Assembly (NCBI RefSeq): GCF_947493875.1
Contig: NZ_CANLSU010000004.1
Coordinates: 310,001 to 374,000, forward strand
Source: an uncultured Marinococcus sp.
GTDB taxonomy: Bacteria; Bacillota; Bacilli; Bacillales; Marinococcaceae
Length of the DNA: 64,000 nucleotides
Direction of reading: 5' to 3'
Positions 32,673-42,408 of the stretch are shown piece by piece (position 1 is the first letter of the stretch; the number at the start of each line of letters is the position of its first letter). The position numbers were made by a program, and so were the translations under genes. The notes beneath the pieces were generated by a model. That model was not told where the DNA came from and did no database searches. It saw only the letters and a list, made by a program, of their open reading frames with translations.

Positions 32673-34424
32673 TTGGGCCATCAAGCTTTATACCGGATGT
32701 GGCGGCCGCAGCTGCTTGAAGACGTAGTAGGTCAGGAACATATTACAAAAACGCTTCAAAACGCCCTCGTTCAGGAAAAATTCTCACATGCTTACTTATT
32801 CAGCGGCCCACGGGGAACAGGAAAAACGAGTGCCGCTAAGATTTTCGCCAAAGCGATTAACTGTGTGCAGGCTCCGACAGCTGAACCATGTAACGAATGT
32901 GATGCCTGCAGAGGGATCATGGACGGTTCCGTTGTGGATGTAATAGAAATTGACGCTGCCTCCAATAACGGGGTGGATGAAATTCGTTATATCCGCGAAA
33001 ACGTGATCGCCGCTCCGAGGGATATCCGTTATAAAGTGTATATTATTGATGAGGTGCACATGCTGTCGACCGGGGCTTTCAATGCGCTGCTGAAAACATT
33101 GGAAGAGCCTCCGAAGCATGCTGTTTTTATTTTGGCGACGACGGAGCCGCACAGAATTCCGCTTACGATTGTTTCCCGCTGTCAGCGTTTTGATTTTAAG
33201 CGTATCCAGCCCGAGACTCTGGTCGAACGCATGAAATATATACTCGATGAGCAGCAGGAGTCGGCGGAGGAACAGGCGCTCTACCTGATTGCCCGGGCGG
33301 CCGAAGGTGGAATGAGGGATGCGCTCAGCCTGCTTGACCAGGCCATGTCGTTTGCTGAGGAAGCGGTGCAGGCAGAGGACGTACTGGCGATCACCGGAGC
33401 CGTGTCGCAGCAGTTTTTGACAGATACTGTGCGGGCATTGAAGGAGCAGAATACAGCCGAAGCTGTTCAGGCAGCCGACCGCCTGGTAAAGGAAGGCAAA
33501 GATCCTGTTCGTTTTATGGAAGACATTATCTACTATCTCCGGGATATGCTGCTGCATCAGGCAGCACCGGGGATGCAGGAGCTGCTGGACCGGGCCACGC
33601 TCGATCAGGAGTTTGAATCCCTGTCTTCTGACGTCCCGGCAGAATGGATTTATCAGATGATTGATCAGTTAAATAAAATCCATCAGGATATGCGCTGGTC
33701 GAGCCATCCTAAAATCTTTCTGGAGGTTGCGCTGATTCAGTCCTGCCATACCTCTGCCGGTACTACCGCGCCAACGGCAGAAAGCAGTATTTCAGATGAC
33801 AGAGCTGCGCGTCTGGAAAGCCGTATTGCGTCGCTTGAGAAAGCATTGAAAGAAACACCGGCGCCGCCGGCAGCTCCGGTTCAGGAAGCCCCTGCAGCCG
33901 AAGAGCCTAATCCGGAGCCGGCCAGGCGTGCTTCCAAAAAAGGAGCTTCTTCTTCTCCGTCCCAGGGTAAAGTCAGAGAGATCCTAAAAACAGCGACAAA
34001 GCAGGACCTGCAGGATCTGGCCAACCAATGGAACGGCGTGATGAACGCGATGCGGGAGAAAAGCGTGCCCGGCCACGCCTGGCTGAACAACTCCAAACCA
34101 GTGATTGTGAATGAGACAGCCGTACTTTTGGCCTTTAAAAACGAAATGCACCGCAATATGATTGAAACAAAGTTCCGCCAGGAAGTTATCGACGCCCTTC
34201 GGGAAATTACAGGAAAAGAATTGGAGCCGTACACGATTCTTTCGAACGAATGGGAAAGGGTTAAAGAAGAGTATAAGCAGACTCAGCAGGAAAACGGTAC
34301 AGAAGAAGCCGAGGACGAAGAATCCGAAGCTCCGGAAAATTCGCAGGAAGAGCCGCCGGATCCACTGGTGGATGAAGCAGTGAAGCGCTTCGGCTCTGAA
34401 TTTGTCGAAGTTGTGGATCACTAA
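32673..34424 (+). CDS. dnaX: DNA polymerase III gamma/tau subunit
   Basis: Clamp-loader ATPase and replisome organiser. The 583 aa have Walker A GPRGTGKTS (about 45-53), a four-cysteine zinc module with CNECDACRG, Walker B YIIDEVHML, SRC sensor VSRCQRFDF, then a proline/alanine-rich linker (about 385-430) and a tau C-terminal domain. It starts with TTG 32673 after a GGGGGG site; an ATG four bases upstream is out of frame. First gene of the dnaX-ebfC-recR-yaaL operon. Confidence 0.96.
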   Translation: MGHQALYRMWRPQLLEDVVGQEHITKTLQNALVQEKFSHAYLFSGPRGTGKTSAAKIFAKAINCVQAPTAEPCNECDACRGIMDGSVVDVIEIDAASNNGVDEIRYIRENVIAAPRDIRYKVYIIDEVHMLSTGAFNALLKTLEEPPKHAVFILATTEPHRIPLTIVSRCQRFDFKRIQPETLVERMKYILDEQQESAEEQALYLIARAAEGGMRDALSLLDQAMSFAEEAVQAEDVLAITGAVSQQFLTDTVRALKEQNTAEAVQAADRLVKEGKDPVRFMEDIIYYLRDMLLHQAAPGMQELLDRATLDQEFESLSSDVPAEWIYQMIDQLNKIHQDMRWSSHPKIFLEVALIQSCHTSAGTTAPTAESSISDDRAARLESRIASLEKALKETPAPPAAPVQEAPAAEEPNPEPARRASKKGASSSPSQGKVREILKTATKQDLQDLANQWNGVMNAMREKSVPGHAWLNNSKPVIVNETAVLLAFKNEMHRNMIETKFRQEVIDALREITGKELEPYTILSNEWERVKEEYKQTQQENGTEEAEDEESEAPENSQEEPPDPLVDEAVKRFGSEFVEVVDH

Positions 34425-34442
34425 TATGAGGAGGAATTTATA

Positions 34443-34754
34443 ATGAAAAACCAGGCAAATATGATGAAGCAGATGCAGAAAATGCAGAAGGATATGCAGA
34501 AGGCTCAGGAAGAGCTGAAGGAAAAATCGGTAGAAGCAACAGCCGGCGGCGGAGCGGTAAAAGTAGTAGCTTCCGGGGACAAGCAGATTTTAGACATTGA
34601 AATTGACGAAGATGTTGTTGATCCGGACGATGTGGAAATGCTTCAGGACCTCATGCTTGCAGCAATGAACGAAGCGCTGAAGAAGGTGGATGAGCTCGTT
34701 GAGCAGGACATGGGGAAATTTACTAAAGGAATGAACATTCCCGGAATGTTCTAG
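34443..34754 (+). CDS. ebfC: Nucleoid-associated protein, YbaB/EbfC family
   Basis: 103-aa dimeric DNA-binding protein (YaaK in B. subtilis). It has a methionine- and glutamine-rich N-terminal helix ([19 protein letters not shown]) and the conserved [12 protein letters not shown] strand. It sits between dnaX and recR as in most bacteria. The ATG follows GAGGAGG. Confidence 0.93.
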   Translation: MKNQANMMKQMQKMQKDMQKAQEELKEKSVEATAGGGAVKVVASGDKQILDIEIDEDVVDPDDVEMLQDLMLAAMNEALKKVDELVEQDMGKFTKGMNIPGMF

Positions 34755-34765
34755 GAGGAGATCAG

Positions 34766-35362
34766 GTGCAGTATCCGACACCTATTTCGCAATTAATCGA
34801 CAGCTTTATGAAGCTGCCCGGCATCGGCCCGAAAACGGCCGGCCGGCTCGCTTTTTATGTATTAGATATGAAAGAAGACGATGTGCTCGAGTTTGCTAAA
34901 GCGCTTGTTAACGCAAAGCGGGAGCTTACGTATTGTTCGGTCTGCCACCATATTACTGATACGGATCCGTGTTATATCTGTCAGGATAAGCAGCGCGACC
35001 GCTCTATTGTGTGCGTCGTGCAGGACGTGAAGGACGTTATAGCGATGGAAAAAATGCGGGAGTTTTCAGGGCTGTACCACGTGCTGCACGGGGCGATTTC
35101 CCCGATGGACGGCGTCGGGCCTGAGGACATTAACGTGCCAGATCTGTTAACCCGGCTGCAGGATGAGCAGATTCAGGAAGTGATCATCGCGACGAACCCT
35201 ACGATCGAGGGAGAAGCTACAGCCATGTATATTTCGAAGCTGCTGAAGCCGACCGGCATGAAGGTGACAAGAATTGCTCATGGCCTGCCGATCGGCGGAG
35301 ACCTGGAATACGCTGATGAAGTAACATTATCAAAAGCGATTGAAGGACGTCGCGAGCTGTAG
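34766..35362 (+). CDS. recR: Recombination protein RecR
   Basis: Gap-repair mediator acting with RecF and RecO. The 198 aa have the helix-hairpin-helix [17 protein letters not shown], a four-cysteine zinc finger (CSVC...CYIC, residues 57-72 region), a TOPRIM domain ([25 protein letters not shown]) and the Walker-B-like C-terminal [19 protein letters not shown] start after GGAGGAG. Confidence 0.96.
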   Translation: MQYPTPISQLIDSFMKLPGIGPKTAGRLAFYVLDMKEDDVLEFAKALVNAKRELTYCSVCHHITDTDPCYICQDKQRDRSIVCVVQDVKDVIAMEKMREFSGLYHVLHGAISPMDGVGPEDINVPDLLTRLQDEQIQEVIIATNPTIEGEATAMYISKLLKPTGMKVTRIAHGLPIGGDLEYADEVTLSKAIEGRREL

Positions 35363-35372
35363 GGGGATCTGT

Positions 35373-35603
35373 ATGCCACTGAAAAAAAAGCTGAAAAAAC
35401 AGGAGCTCGAACGGCTGAAGGACCATATTTACGCTGCGAAGGAAAAAATGGAGCAGTACCAGCAGCTGTTGAACAAAAGCGTGGAGCCATCGGAAGAGCT
35501 TACGATTCAGTTCAAAATTCATCAGGCCAAATACGTTTTTTTGCTCAAAGAAGCAAGACATCAGAGATATGAAGTAAAAACGAGTCCGTTTACCGGACAT
35601 TAA
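35373..35603 (+). CDS. yaaL: DUF2508 family protein YaaL
   Basis: 76-residue, highly charged, mostly helical protein of unknown function that follows recR in Bacillales. ATG 35373 has a GGGGGAT site. In B. subtilis the next gene is bofA; here a terminator and a sugar operon follow instead. Confidence 0.85.
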   Translation: MPLKKKLKKQELERLKDHIYAAKEKMEQYQQLLNKSVEPSEELTIQFKIHQAKYVFLLKEARHQRYEVKTSPFTGH

Positions 35604-35610
35604 TACAAAC

Positions 35611-35657
35611 AAGCCGTTTTAGGCTTCTGGTATGCCCAGAACCTGGAGCGGCTTTTT
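35611..35657 (+). terminator. Terminator after yaaL
   Basis: AAGCCG...CGGCTT outer arms (35611-35623 with 35642-35654) enclose a TTCTGG/CCAGAA inner stem, followed by T. Confidence 0.85.
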
Positions 35658-35747
35658 ACATAATAGTAAACACTCAGATTAAGAAAGTAGATATTATTCA
35701 AATTTTGTTGTATTACTTCATGGAAAGGCAGATGATACGATTGTTTT

Positions 35748-35761
35748 TGAAAGCGATTACA
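35748..35761 (+). promoter_or_regulatory. cre operator upstream of the sugar operon
   Basis: TGAAAGCGATTACA matches the cre consensus fully and lies 19 bases before the binding-protein start, overlapping the likely transcript start. CcpA bound here would repress the operon when preferred sugars are present (established mechanism, site predicted). Confidence 0.75.
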
Positions 35762-35780
35762 TTAATGAGGGGGATAAATC

Positions 35781-37061
35781 ATGGGGAGTACATGGAAAAA
35801 GCCGGTGGCGGCTTCATTGGCTGGCGTACTGGCACTTGGGGGGCTGGCTGCCTGCGGAAATGACAGCGGCAGTGGCGGAGATGACGATGTGGTCACGCTC
35901 AGCTACTGGAAATCGGCTGATACAGGCCGCCCTGACTTTGAAGCATTCATGGAAGTAGTAAATAAATTCAATGATGAGCATGAGGATATTCAACTGGATG
36001 TAAATACAACACCGAACGACGATTATCGTACAAGGTTAAACACACGGGCCGCTGGCGGGGATCTGCCGGATGTGTTCCAGGTGTGGCCGGGAGCAGAGCT
36101 GCGACCGCTTGTAGAAGCCGGAGCGGTGGAGCCAATCGATGATATTGAAGATTACTGGCTTGACAGCGGTTTGCTGGAGGAAGGCTCCTTTGATGAATTT
36201 ACTATAGAAGACAACACATACGCAGTACCGGTGAATAGTAACCCGACCCATTTTATATACTATAACAAGGATATGCTGAGTAAAGCAGGGTATGACAGCT
36301 TTCCTGAAGATTACGACGGATTTCTGCAGCTTATTGAAGATTTAAAGGATGAAGAGGTAACTCCAATCTCCCTTGGGAATTCAGGAGGATGGGTGTTGCA
36401 GTCAGTCTACATTTCAACTATAGCGGATCGATTTACAGGTCCTGACTTCCTGGAGGACGTGGAAAATGGGGATAGAAAATTTACTGATCCCGAGTTTATT
36501 CAGGGTCTTGAAGTCATCGAAGAATTAAATAACATGGAAGCGTTTAATAATGATTTGAATACGATTGACAGCATGCAGATGATAGACCAGTTTCTGCAGG
36601 AGGAGTCCGCCATGGTAATGGACGGCAACTGGGCGGCTACTGAAATTATCGAAAATAAACAGGAAGATCAGGATATCGGTATTACTACTATTCCTTTAGG
36701 GGATCGTAACAGTATCTCAAATACTATGGGAAGTGCGAGCGCGATTAACAGTGATATCTCTGACGAGAAAAAAGAAGCAGCCAAGGAATTCTTAAAATGG
36801 CTCTACAACGAAGAGTTGTTTAAAGAGCTTCAATCTGTAGGCCGGATTGTGCCAACGAATGTAGAAAACCCAAATGATGAACTGGATCCGCTAATAAATG
36901 AAATGATGGAAATTACGCAGGAAGCCGAAAATGCGCCGGTGTATGACGCCACTCTTACACCGAGTTTAAATGATGAATTGGAAAATCAACTCCAGGCTTT
37001 AACACTTGGGGAAGCAACGCCGGAAGAAATCGGTGAAGCTCTGCAAAAAGAAGTAGAGTAG
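35781..37061 (+). CDS. Sugar ABC transporter substrate-binding lipoprotein
   Basis: 426-aa family 1 extracellular solute-binding protein. A signal peptide ends in the lipobox GLAAC (Cys ~25), followed by a Gly/Ser/Asp linker and the SBP fold (TLSYWKSADTGRPDFEAF; LPDVFQVWPGAELRPLVEAG). The mature part is highly acidic. It is first in an operon with a two-component system, two permeases, a GH1 enzyme and a ROK kinase, so the ligand is probably a beta-glucoside or related oligosaccharide (inference). No ATPase gene is present; a shared MsmX-type ATPase elsewhere would be needed. Confidence 0.9.
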   Translation: MGSTWKKPVAASLAGVLALGGLAACGNDSGSGGDDDVVTLSYWKSADTGRPDFEAFMEVVNKFNDEHEDIQLDVNTTPNDDYRTRLNTRAAGGDLPDVFQVWPGAELRPLVEAGAVEPIDDIEDYWLDSGLLEEGSFDEFTIEDNTYAVPVNSNPTHFIYYNKDMLSKAGYDSFPEDYDGFLQLIEDLKDEEVTPISLGNSGGWVLQSVYISTIADRFTGPDFLEDVENGDRKFTDPEFIQGLEVIEELNNMEAFNNDLNTIDSMQMIDQFLQEESAMVMDGNWAATEIIENKQEDQDIGITTIPLGDRNSISNTMGSASAINSDISDEKKEAAKEFLKWLYNEELFKELQSVGRIVPTNVENPNDELDPLINEMMEITQEAENAPVYDATLTPSLNDELENQLQALTLGEATPEEIGEALQKEVE

Positions 37062-37105
37062 TTCAGCCTATCTGCCCGTTAAAGATAATTTCATATATAC
37101 TAGGT

Positions 37106-37145
37106 AAAAGGAGGATGACCGAATTTCAGGTTTATCCTTCTTTTT
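37106..37145 (+). terminator. Attenuating hairpin before the sensor kinase gene
   Basis: AAAAGGAGGAT (37106-37116) pairs with ATCCTTCTTTT (37134-37144) with one G-U pair, and the stem continues inward. The T-rich 3' arm resembles a partial terminator that would favour the binding protein over downstream genes. Confidence 0.65.
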
Positions 37146-37170
37146 GTTCAGAGAAAGGAGGGCGGATGCA

Positions 37171-38994
37171 GTGCGTAAAAAGCTTCAAGTAAAGGACTGG
37201 AGTCTCAAAACAAAATCAACCATCATATTTCTCTGTCTGGCTACACTTCCTATTTTAGCAGTAAGCGTTATCTTTTTTTATCAGTCCAATAACATTCTGC
37301 GCCAGCAGGCACTGGAAACCTCCAATCAAAATCTTTCCTCCATTGAAGCTGATTTAAATAATACAATGAGAGAGATTGAAGATATCTCGGAATACATTAT
37401 ATATAATAATGAATTTTATCAATATTTGACCCTGGAAGACGGGGAGGCCACAGTGGAAGAATTCAGCAACATGAATGAAAATCTGCGTGCATTCTTCACC
37501 TTCCATTTAACAAATAAAAGCTACTTCCAGTCTGTTTTTATTGAAGGGGAAAATGGTCGCTCCATTATGATGGGGGACTATGTTGAAAATGAAAATAAAA
37601 AGTGGATCAAGGCTTCGAGAGAACTGGAGGGCCGCGTGCTGTGGACAGATCCATATGAAGTGCAGACAGGTTTTCCGGCAGAAGAGAAAAAAGTGATCAG
37701 CCTGTTTCGCCAGATTAACAGCCGGTATGATTTCACGAATTCAATAGGGGAGGTGCGAATCCACCTAAATGAGCAGCAATTGTATGATTATTTAATGAGT
37801 GATATGGAAAATGACTCCAGCGACTTATTTGTACTGAGAGAAGATGGTACATTGATGCTTCATGCAGACAAAGAAACCGCCGGACGCTCTTTTTCCGACC
37901 AAACCCTTATGCGGCGGATAAAAAACGAACAGGAGGAGCCCTTTAAATATAGCTACAACGGTGAAGATTATTACGTTTCTTCCAAGCAGCTCGAAGATTT
38001 ATATCTTGTCTCCATGGTGAAGGAATCGTATATAGCAACGGAGCTTTCTAACGTTCGCCACATTACTGCCGGTATTATTATTGGCACCATTCTTTTGAGT
38101 ATCCTTGTCATCATAGGCTTTTTCATGTTTGTTTTGAAGCCTATCGGAGCCTTAACACGAGAAATTAAAAGGGTGGAAAAGGGTGATTTTACTGCCCGTG
38201 TGGAAGTGGCTTCCAAAGATGAAATCGGTACATTAAGCAGACGCTTCAACCGAATGGTGCAGGAAATTCAATCACTGATTAATACAAAATATAAATTGGA
38301 GCTTAAGACAAAGGAATCAGAGCTGAAGGCGATGCAGAGTCAGATCAATCCGCATTTTCTATACAACACCCTGGACATGATCCGATGGTCAGCGAGGCTG
38401 GAAAAAGCCCCTGACACTGGTAAAAGCATTGAAGATCTTTCCCGGATTTTCCGGCATACGTTAAGCAAGGGCAACACCTGGGTGGACCTTGAGGATGAAT
38501 TAATGAGTACGAAGAGTTATTTGGAGCTTCAAAAACGAAGAATGGGGGCAAAACTTCATTATTCCTTATTTGTAGAAACGGGACTGGAGAAGGTGCCGGT
38601 AATGAAAATGATTGTGCAGCCCTTAATTGAAAACAGCATTGAGCATGGGATGGGGGCAAATAAGCAGACCATCCATATCGATGTCCGGGCTTACCGGATG
38701 AAGGAGAAGCTTATTATAGACGTTATAGACAACGGTCTTGGCATTGAAGCCTTAAATATTAAAGAGTTAAAAAGCAGCTCTCCTAAATCGCGTCAGGGAT
38801 TTGCGCTGCAAAATATTGAGAAGCGTATTACCAACACGTACGGAGAGGCATTTGGTTTGAACATAGTGCCGGTAAAGACAGGCACGCATATTCAAATACG
38901 TTTTCCTGTTTTAAAAGAAAAAAATAATGAATTGCACCTCAACCAGGAGGAGGGGGAGGAAAATGACAACGAAAATACTGATCGTGGACGATGA
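37171..38994 (+). CDS. Sensor histidine kinase, YesM-like
   Basis: 607-aa membrane kinase of the LytS/YesM (HisKA_7) type. TM1 (17-37), an extracytoplasmic sensor domain (~38-297, Cache-like), TM2 (298-322), HAMP (~322-375), then the phosphoacceptor H395 in QSQINPHFLYNTLDMIRW and a HATPase with IVQPLIENSIEHGM and DVIDNGLGI. Start GTG 37171 lies eight bases after GGAGGG. The last 32 bases overlap the response regulator gene, so the two are translationally coupled. It probably senses the imported sugar or its binding protein (inference). Confidence 0.9.
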   Translation: MRKKLQVKDWSLKTKSTIIFLCLATLPILAVSVIFFYQSNNILRQQALETSNQNLSSIEADLNNTMREIEDISEYIIYNNEFYQYLTLEDGEATVEEFSNMNENLRAFFTFHLTNKSYFQSVFIEGENGRSIMMGDYVENENKKWIKASRELEGRVLWTDPYEVQTGFPAEEKKVISLFRQINSRYDFTNSIGEVRIHLNEQQLYDYLMSDMENDSSDLFVLREDGTLMLHADKETAGRSFSDQTLMRRIKNEQEEPFKYSYNGEDYYVSSKQLEDLYLVSMVKESYIATELSNVRHITAGIIIGTILLSILVIIGFFMFVLKPIGALTREIKRVEKGDFTARVEVASKDEIGTLSRRFNRMVQEIQSLINTKYKLELKTKESELKAMQSQINPHFLYNTLDMIRWSARLEKAPDTGKSIEDLSRIFRHTLSKGNTWVDLEDELMSTKSYLELQKRRMGAKLHYSLFVETGLEKVPVMKMIVQPLIENSIEHGMGANKQTIHIDVRAYRMKEKLIIDVIDNGLGIEALNIKELKSSSPKSRQGFALQNIEKRITNTYGEAFGLNIVPVKTGTHIQIRFPVLKEKNNELHLNQEEGEENDNENTDRGR

Positions 38995-40510
38995 ACCTAT
39001 GATCTGTGAAGGACTTTCTCAAACGATTGATTGGGAAAGCATCGGTGTGAAGGTGGAAGGTGTAGCTTATGATGGTATGGAGGCGCTGGATATATTAAAT
39101 GAACAAACAATAGACATCGTTCTTACGGATATTACGATGCCTAATATGGATGGGCTTGCTTTAACAGAAGAATTGACAGCTCTTCATCCGGGAGTAGAAG
39201 TGATTATGTTCAGTGGATATGACGAATTTGAATACGCCAGGCAGGCTCTCCGCCTGGGGGTGAATGATTTTTTACTGAAGCCGATTAACATTGAAGAGCT
39301 GTTAACAATCGTAAAACGACTTCAGCACAAAAAACATTATGCTGGTAACGACCATAATGACCCGGGGGAGAAGCTGAAGATCGCAGTGCAAAAACAGCTT
39401 TTCCGCCACCATGTTACAGCTGAAGAAATGATTCAGTGGGAAGAACAGTACAAAAGCTGTTACGTAGTGGTTGCAGAAATAAAAGGGTATGCCCAGGGGA
39501 AAGAAAAGATGGAAAAAGAAGGGCAGAAAGAGCAGTTAATGCAGATGATTGAAGAAAATCTGGCACGGTGGACCAAGCAATTCGCCCGTGTATGGAGGCA
39601 TGAAAATGAATGGATATATATATGCTGCGGGGATGACTCAGACTCTTCAATAAAGAAGGAACGGATAACGAAATTGCAAAAGCAAATCGAAGAGAAAGGG
39701 ATAAACGTTCATGCAGCGGTCTCTGCTTCGGGCCCTTTTCAGGATATACGAGTGCTCTATAAACAAGCCGATACATTTATAACCAGCATCAGAGGTACCT
39801 CTAAAAGCGCTATATCCGGACCGGATGAAAAAATACAGGAGCCATCCCTGCCTGCTGCAAAAGCATTTCAGGATCAGCTGGCTGTTTTTATTATGGAAGG
39901 GCGGACTGGAGAGGCAAAAGAACTGGTACAGGAAGTATTTGACGAATTAATTGAAAAAGATACAGGTGTTGAACCAGCATTCCGTATGATGAGGGAGCTT
40001 GAAGTAATAATAAAAAACAAGGTGTTTTCCCACATTCGGGAGCGGACGTTTGATATAAACGAGTTTAAGCTTCAGCAGGACGTCGATACGCGTATTTATA
40101 ATACAGCCGAGGATATTCAAAGCTTCTTCATGGAGGATATGCTTCGCATGGCCGGAGCTTTATCAAACAGAAAAGAAACCAATTGGATCATTGATCAGGT
40201 GCTCAGCTACATGAAGCATAATTATCAGCACGATCTGCAGGCAAAAACGATCGCTGAAGATCACTTTATTACTCCAAATTATTTCAGTATATTATTCAAG
40301 CAGGAAACAGGATTGAGCTTTTCAGATTATTTAAATACGCTCCGCATCGAAAAAGCCTCAGAGCTGCTGGTCACTACTTCTAACCGGGTATTTGAGATTG
40401 CCGAATATGTCGGCTACAGCGAGTATAAATATTTTGTGAAGGTGTTCAAGAAATATAAGGGAACGACCCCTACGCAGTACCGGGCTATGCATACAACAAA
40501 TATTCAATAA
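38963..40510 (+). CDS. Response regulator with AraC-type output, YesN-like
   Basis: 515 aa. A receiver domain has acidic pocket D9-D10 and phosphoacceptor D56 in VLTDITMPNMDG. A long middle region (~130-400) of unknown fold is typical of YesN-like proteins. The C-terminal AraC HTH pair is at ~415-515 (AKTIAEDHFITPNYFSILFK, then IAEYVGYSEYKYFVKVFKK). ATG 38963 follows GGAGG inside the kinase gene's end. It likely activates this sugar operon. Confidence 0.9.
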   Translation: MTTKILIVDDEPMICEGLSQTIDWESIGVKVEGVAYDGMEALDILNEQTIDIVLTDITMPNMDGLALTEELTALHPGVEVIMFSGYDEFEYARQALRLGVNDFLLKPINIEELLTIVKRLQHKKHYAGNDHNDPGEKLKIAVQKQLFRHHVTAEEMIQWEEQYKSCYVVVAEIKGYAQGKEKMEKEGQKEQLMQMIEENLARWTKQFARVWRHENEWIYICCGDDSDSSIKKERITKLQKQIEEKGINVHAAVSASGPFQDIRVLYKQADTFITSIRGTSKSAISGPDEKIQEPSLPAAKAFQDQLAVFIMEGRTGEAKELVQEVFDELIEKDTGVEPAFRMMRELEVIIKNKVFSHIRERTFDINEFKLQQDVDTRIYNTAEDIQSFFMEDMLRMAGALSNRKETNWIIDQVLSYMKHNYQHDLQAKTIAEDHFITPNYFSILFKQETGLSFSDYLNTLRIEKASELLVTTSNRVFEIAEYVGYSEYKYFVKVFKKYKGTTPTQYRAMHTTNIQ

Positions 40511-40550
40511 ATGTGGATATTATGTTAAAAAAGTCGATTTTTTGTATCCA

Positions 40551-40597
40551 CCACTCCTTTTATAATCATAATGTAAGCGTTTTCTAAAAAGGAGTGG
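40551..40597 (+). promoter_or_regulatory. Inverted repeat enclosing a promoter and cre-like site and covering a ribosome-binding site
   Basis: CCACTCCTTTT (40551-40561) and AAAAGGAGTGG (40587-40597) are perfect 11-bp arms. The right arm contains the Shine-Dalgarno of the next gene. Between them lie TATAAT (40561-40566) and a cre-like TGTAAGCGTTTTCT (40572-40585, one mismatch). See the finding for the regulatory reading. Confidence 0.65.
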
Positions 40598-40603
40598 GAC
40601 AAA

Positions 40604-41476
40604 ATGCACTTACTCAGAAGTCCATGGAAAATTGGTTTAGGTTTGGTGCTGCCATTAATCATTTATATGGTATTTGGCATTATTCCGATTTTTATTTCTT
40701 TCTACTATTCTTTTATGGCCTGGGACGGGTTTTCTGCCATGAGCTTTGTCGGAATAGAAAATTACATTACTGCTTTTCAGGATTCTACGTTCTGGCTGTC
40801 ACTGCGCAATAATATTTTAGTCGTGCTTGCCTCTGTACTCGGACAAATTCCGATTGGACTGGGTCTGGCTCTTTTATTAAACCGGAAAATTAAAGGAGCG
40901 AAGTTCTTTCGTACGATCGGTTTTCTGCCAGTAGTTATTTCGACTGTTGTCATCTCCATTACGTGGAGAATGATCTACAACTCAGAGCAGGGTCTTCTTA
41001 ATAATTTACTGGAGACTACAGGACTTGGCTTTCTCCAGCAGAACTGGCTTGGCAACCCTGATTCCGCTATATTTGCTATTTTAATTACGATAGTCTGGCA
41101 GTTTGTTGGTTTGTATTTCATTATATTTCTTTCCGCTCTCCAGACTATTCCCAAGGAGCTGCTTGAAGCGGCAGAGCTTGACGGGGCAGGGGAATGGCAT
41201 AAGATCATTCACATTACGCTCCCTTCCATCCGAAATGTTATTTTAGTCGCGATTGTCCTGTGTATAAGCGGCAGCTTAAAAACGTTTGATTTGATTTATG
41301 TTATGACGCAGGGAGGGCCCGCGCATTCCACAGAGGTAATGGCCACCTATATGTACAGTGAAACATTTGAAGGCCTTAGCTACGGGTATGGAAGCGCGCT
41401 TTCGATTTTAATTCTCGTATTCAGCTTGATCCTGATTTTGATCACGACGAAGGTAATGGGTGTTAAAAGAACATAG
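40604..41476 (+). CDS. Sugar ABC transporter permease (UgpA/MalF type)
   Basis: 290-aa permease with six predicted helices and the EAA loop (ELLEAAELDGAGEWHKIIHITLP, about residues 185-207) that docks the ATPase. It pairs with the next gene as the membrane channel for the binding protein at 35781. ATG 40604 follows AAGGAG, which lies in the right arm of the inverted repeat just upstream. Confidence 0.92.
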   Translation: MHLLRSPWKIGLGLVLPLIIYMVFGIIPIFISFYYSFMAWDGFSAMSFVGIENYITAFQDSTFWLSLRNNILVVLASVLGQIPIGLGLALLLNRKIKGAKFFRTIGFLPVVISTVVISITWRMIYNSEQGLLNNLLETTGLGFLQQNWLGNPDSAIFAILITIVWQFVGLYFIIFLSALQTIPKELLEAAELDGAGEWHKIIHITLPSIRNVILVAIVLCISGSLKTFDLIYVMTQGGPAHSTEVMATYMYSETFEGLSYGYGSALSILILVFSLILILITTKVMGVKRT

Positions 41477-41494
41477 AGAAGGGAGAAAAGAAAT

Positions 41495-42382
41495 ATGATG
41501 GGAAATAAAGCAGAACCAAGAGAAGCGGCTACCGTAGACCGGGATGCTGTAGCGAAAACAAAAAGAAAACTCCGGCGGACGCTTGTATACATTATTTTAA
41601 TTTTATTCACCATCGTGAATGCATACCCTATCTTCTGGATGATCATGAACGCATTTAAAACGAGCCAGGATTTTTCATTAAACCCGTTCGGCCTTCCGGC
41701 TAATTGGGTGTTTGAAAACTTTCAGGATGCCTGGGTGACGGCAAATATTGGTACATTCTTCTTTAACAGCGTATTAGTGGGAGCCGTGGCTGTGCTGATT
41801 TCTATTTTTTCCGGTGCGCTGGCAGCTTACTTTTTATCCAGGTTTGAATTTCGGGGTAAAAAATTCATTTATGGCTTTCTCGTGATCGGCCTTTTGATCC
41901 CTATTCATGCCACACTTGTGCCGATGTATATACTTATGCAGAATTTAGGGATTTTAAATACATACTGGGCATTAATTTTCCCGTATGTAGCATTCAATTT
42001 ACCTATCACAGTATTTTTGCTTACCAGCTTTATGAGTTCTTTTCCAAAGGAAATGGAAGAATCAGCGATTATGGATGGGTGCGGGGTCTTCCGTATCTTT
42101 TGGTCCATTATTCTGCCAATGACAAGGCCGGCTATTGCTACGGCAGTCATTATCAACTTCATCAATAACTGGAACGAATTTGCGTTCGCACTGGTGCTCA
42201 TCAGCGACGAAGCGCTTCAAACACTGCCGCTCGGCCTGGCAAACTTTGCTGGAGCCTATACAACAAATTATCCGGCTCAGATGGCGGGGTTAACCCTTGT
42301 GCTGGTTCCTACAATCATTTTTTATCTGCTGATGGAAAAGCAAATCGTTGAAGGCATGACCCAGGGAGCTGTAAAAGGCTGA
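41495..42382 (+). CDS. Sugar ABC transporter permease (UgpE/MalG type)
   Basis: 295-aa second permease: a polar N-terminal tail of about 30 residues, then six helices and the EAA motif (EMEESAIMDGCGVFRIFWSIILP). AAGGGAG precedes tandem ATG codons at 41495 and 41498. It forms the heterodimeric channel with the preceding gene. Confidence 0.92.
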   Translation: MMGNKAEPREAATVDRDAVAKTKRKLRRTLVYIILILFTIVNAYPIFWMIMNAFKTSQDFSLNPFGLPANWVFENFQDAWVTANIGTFFFNSVLVGAVAVLISIFSGALAAYFLSRFEFRGKKFIYGFLVIGLLIPIHATLVPMYILMQNLGILNTYWALIFPYVAFNLPITVFLLTSFMSSFPKEMEESAIMDGCGVFRIFWSIILPMTRPAIATAVIINFINNWNEFAFALVLISDEALQTLPLGLANFAGAYTTNYPAQMAGLTLVLVPTIIFYLLMEKQIVEGMTQGAVKG

Positions 42383-42408
42383 TATTTTTACTACGAAGGA
42401 GTCGAAAT

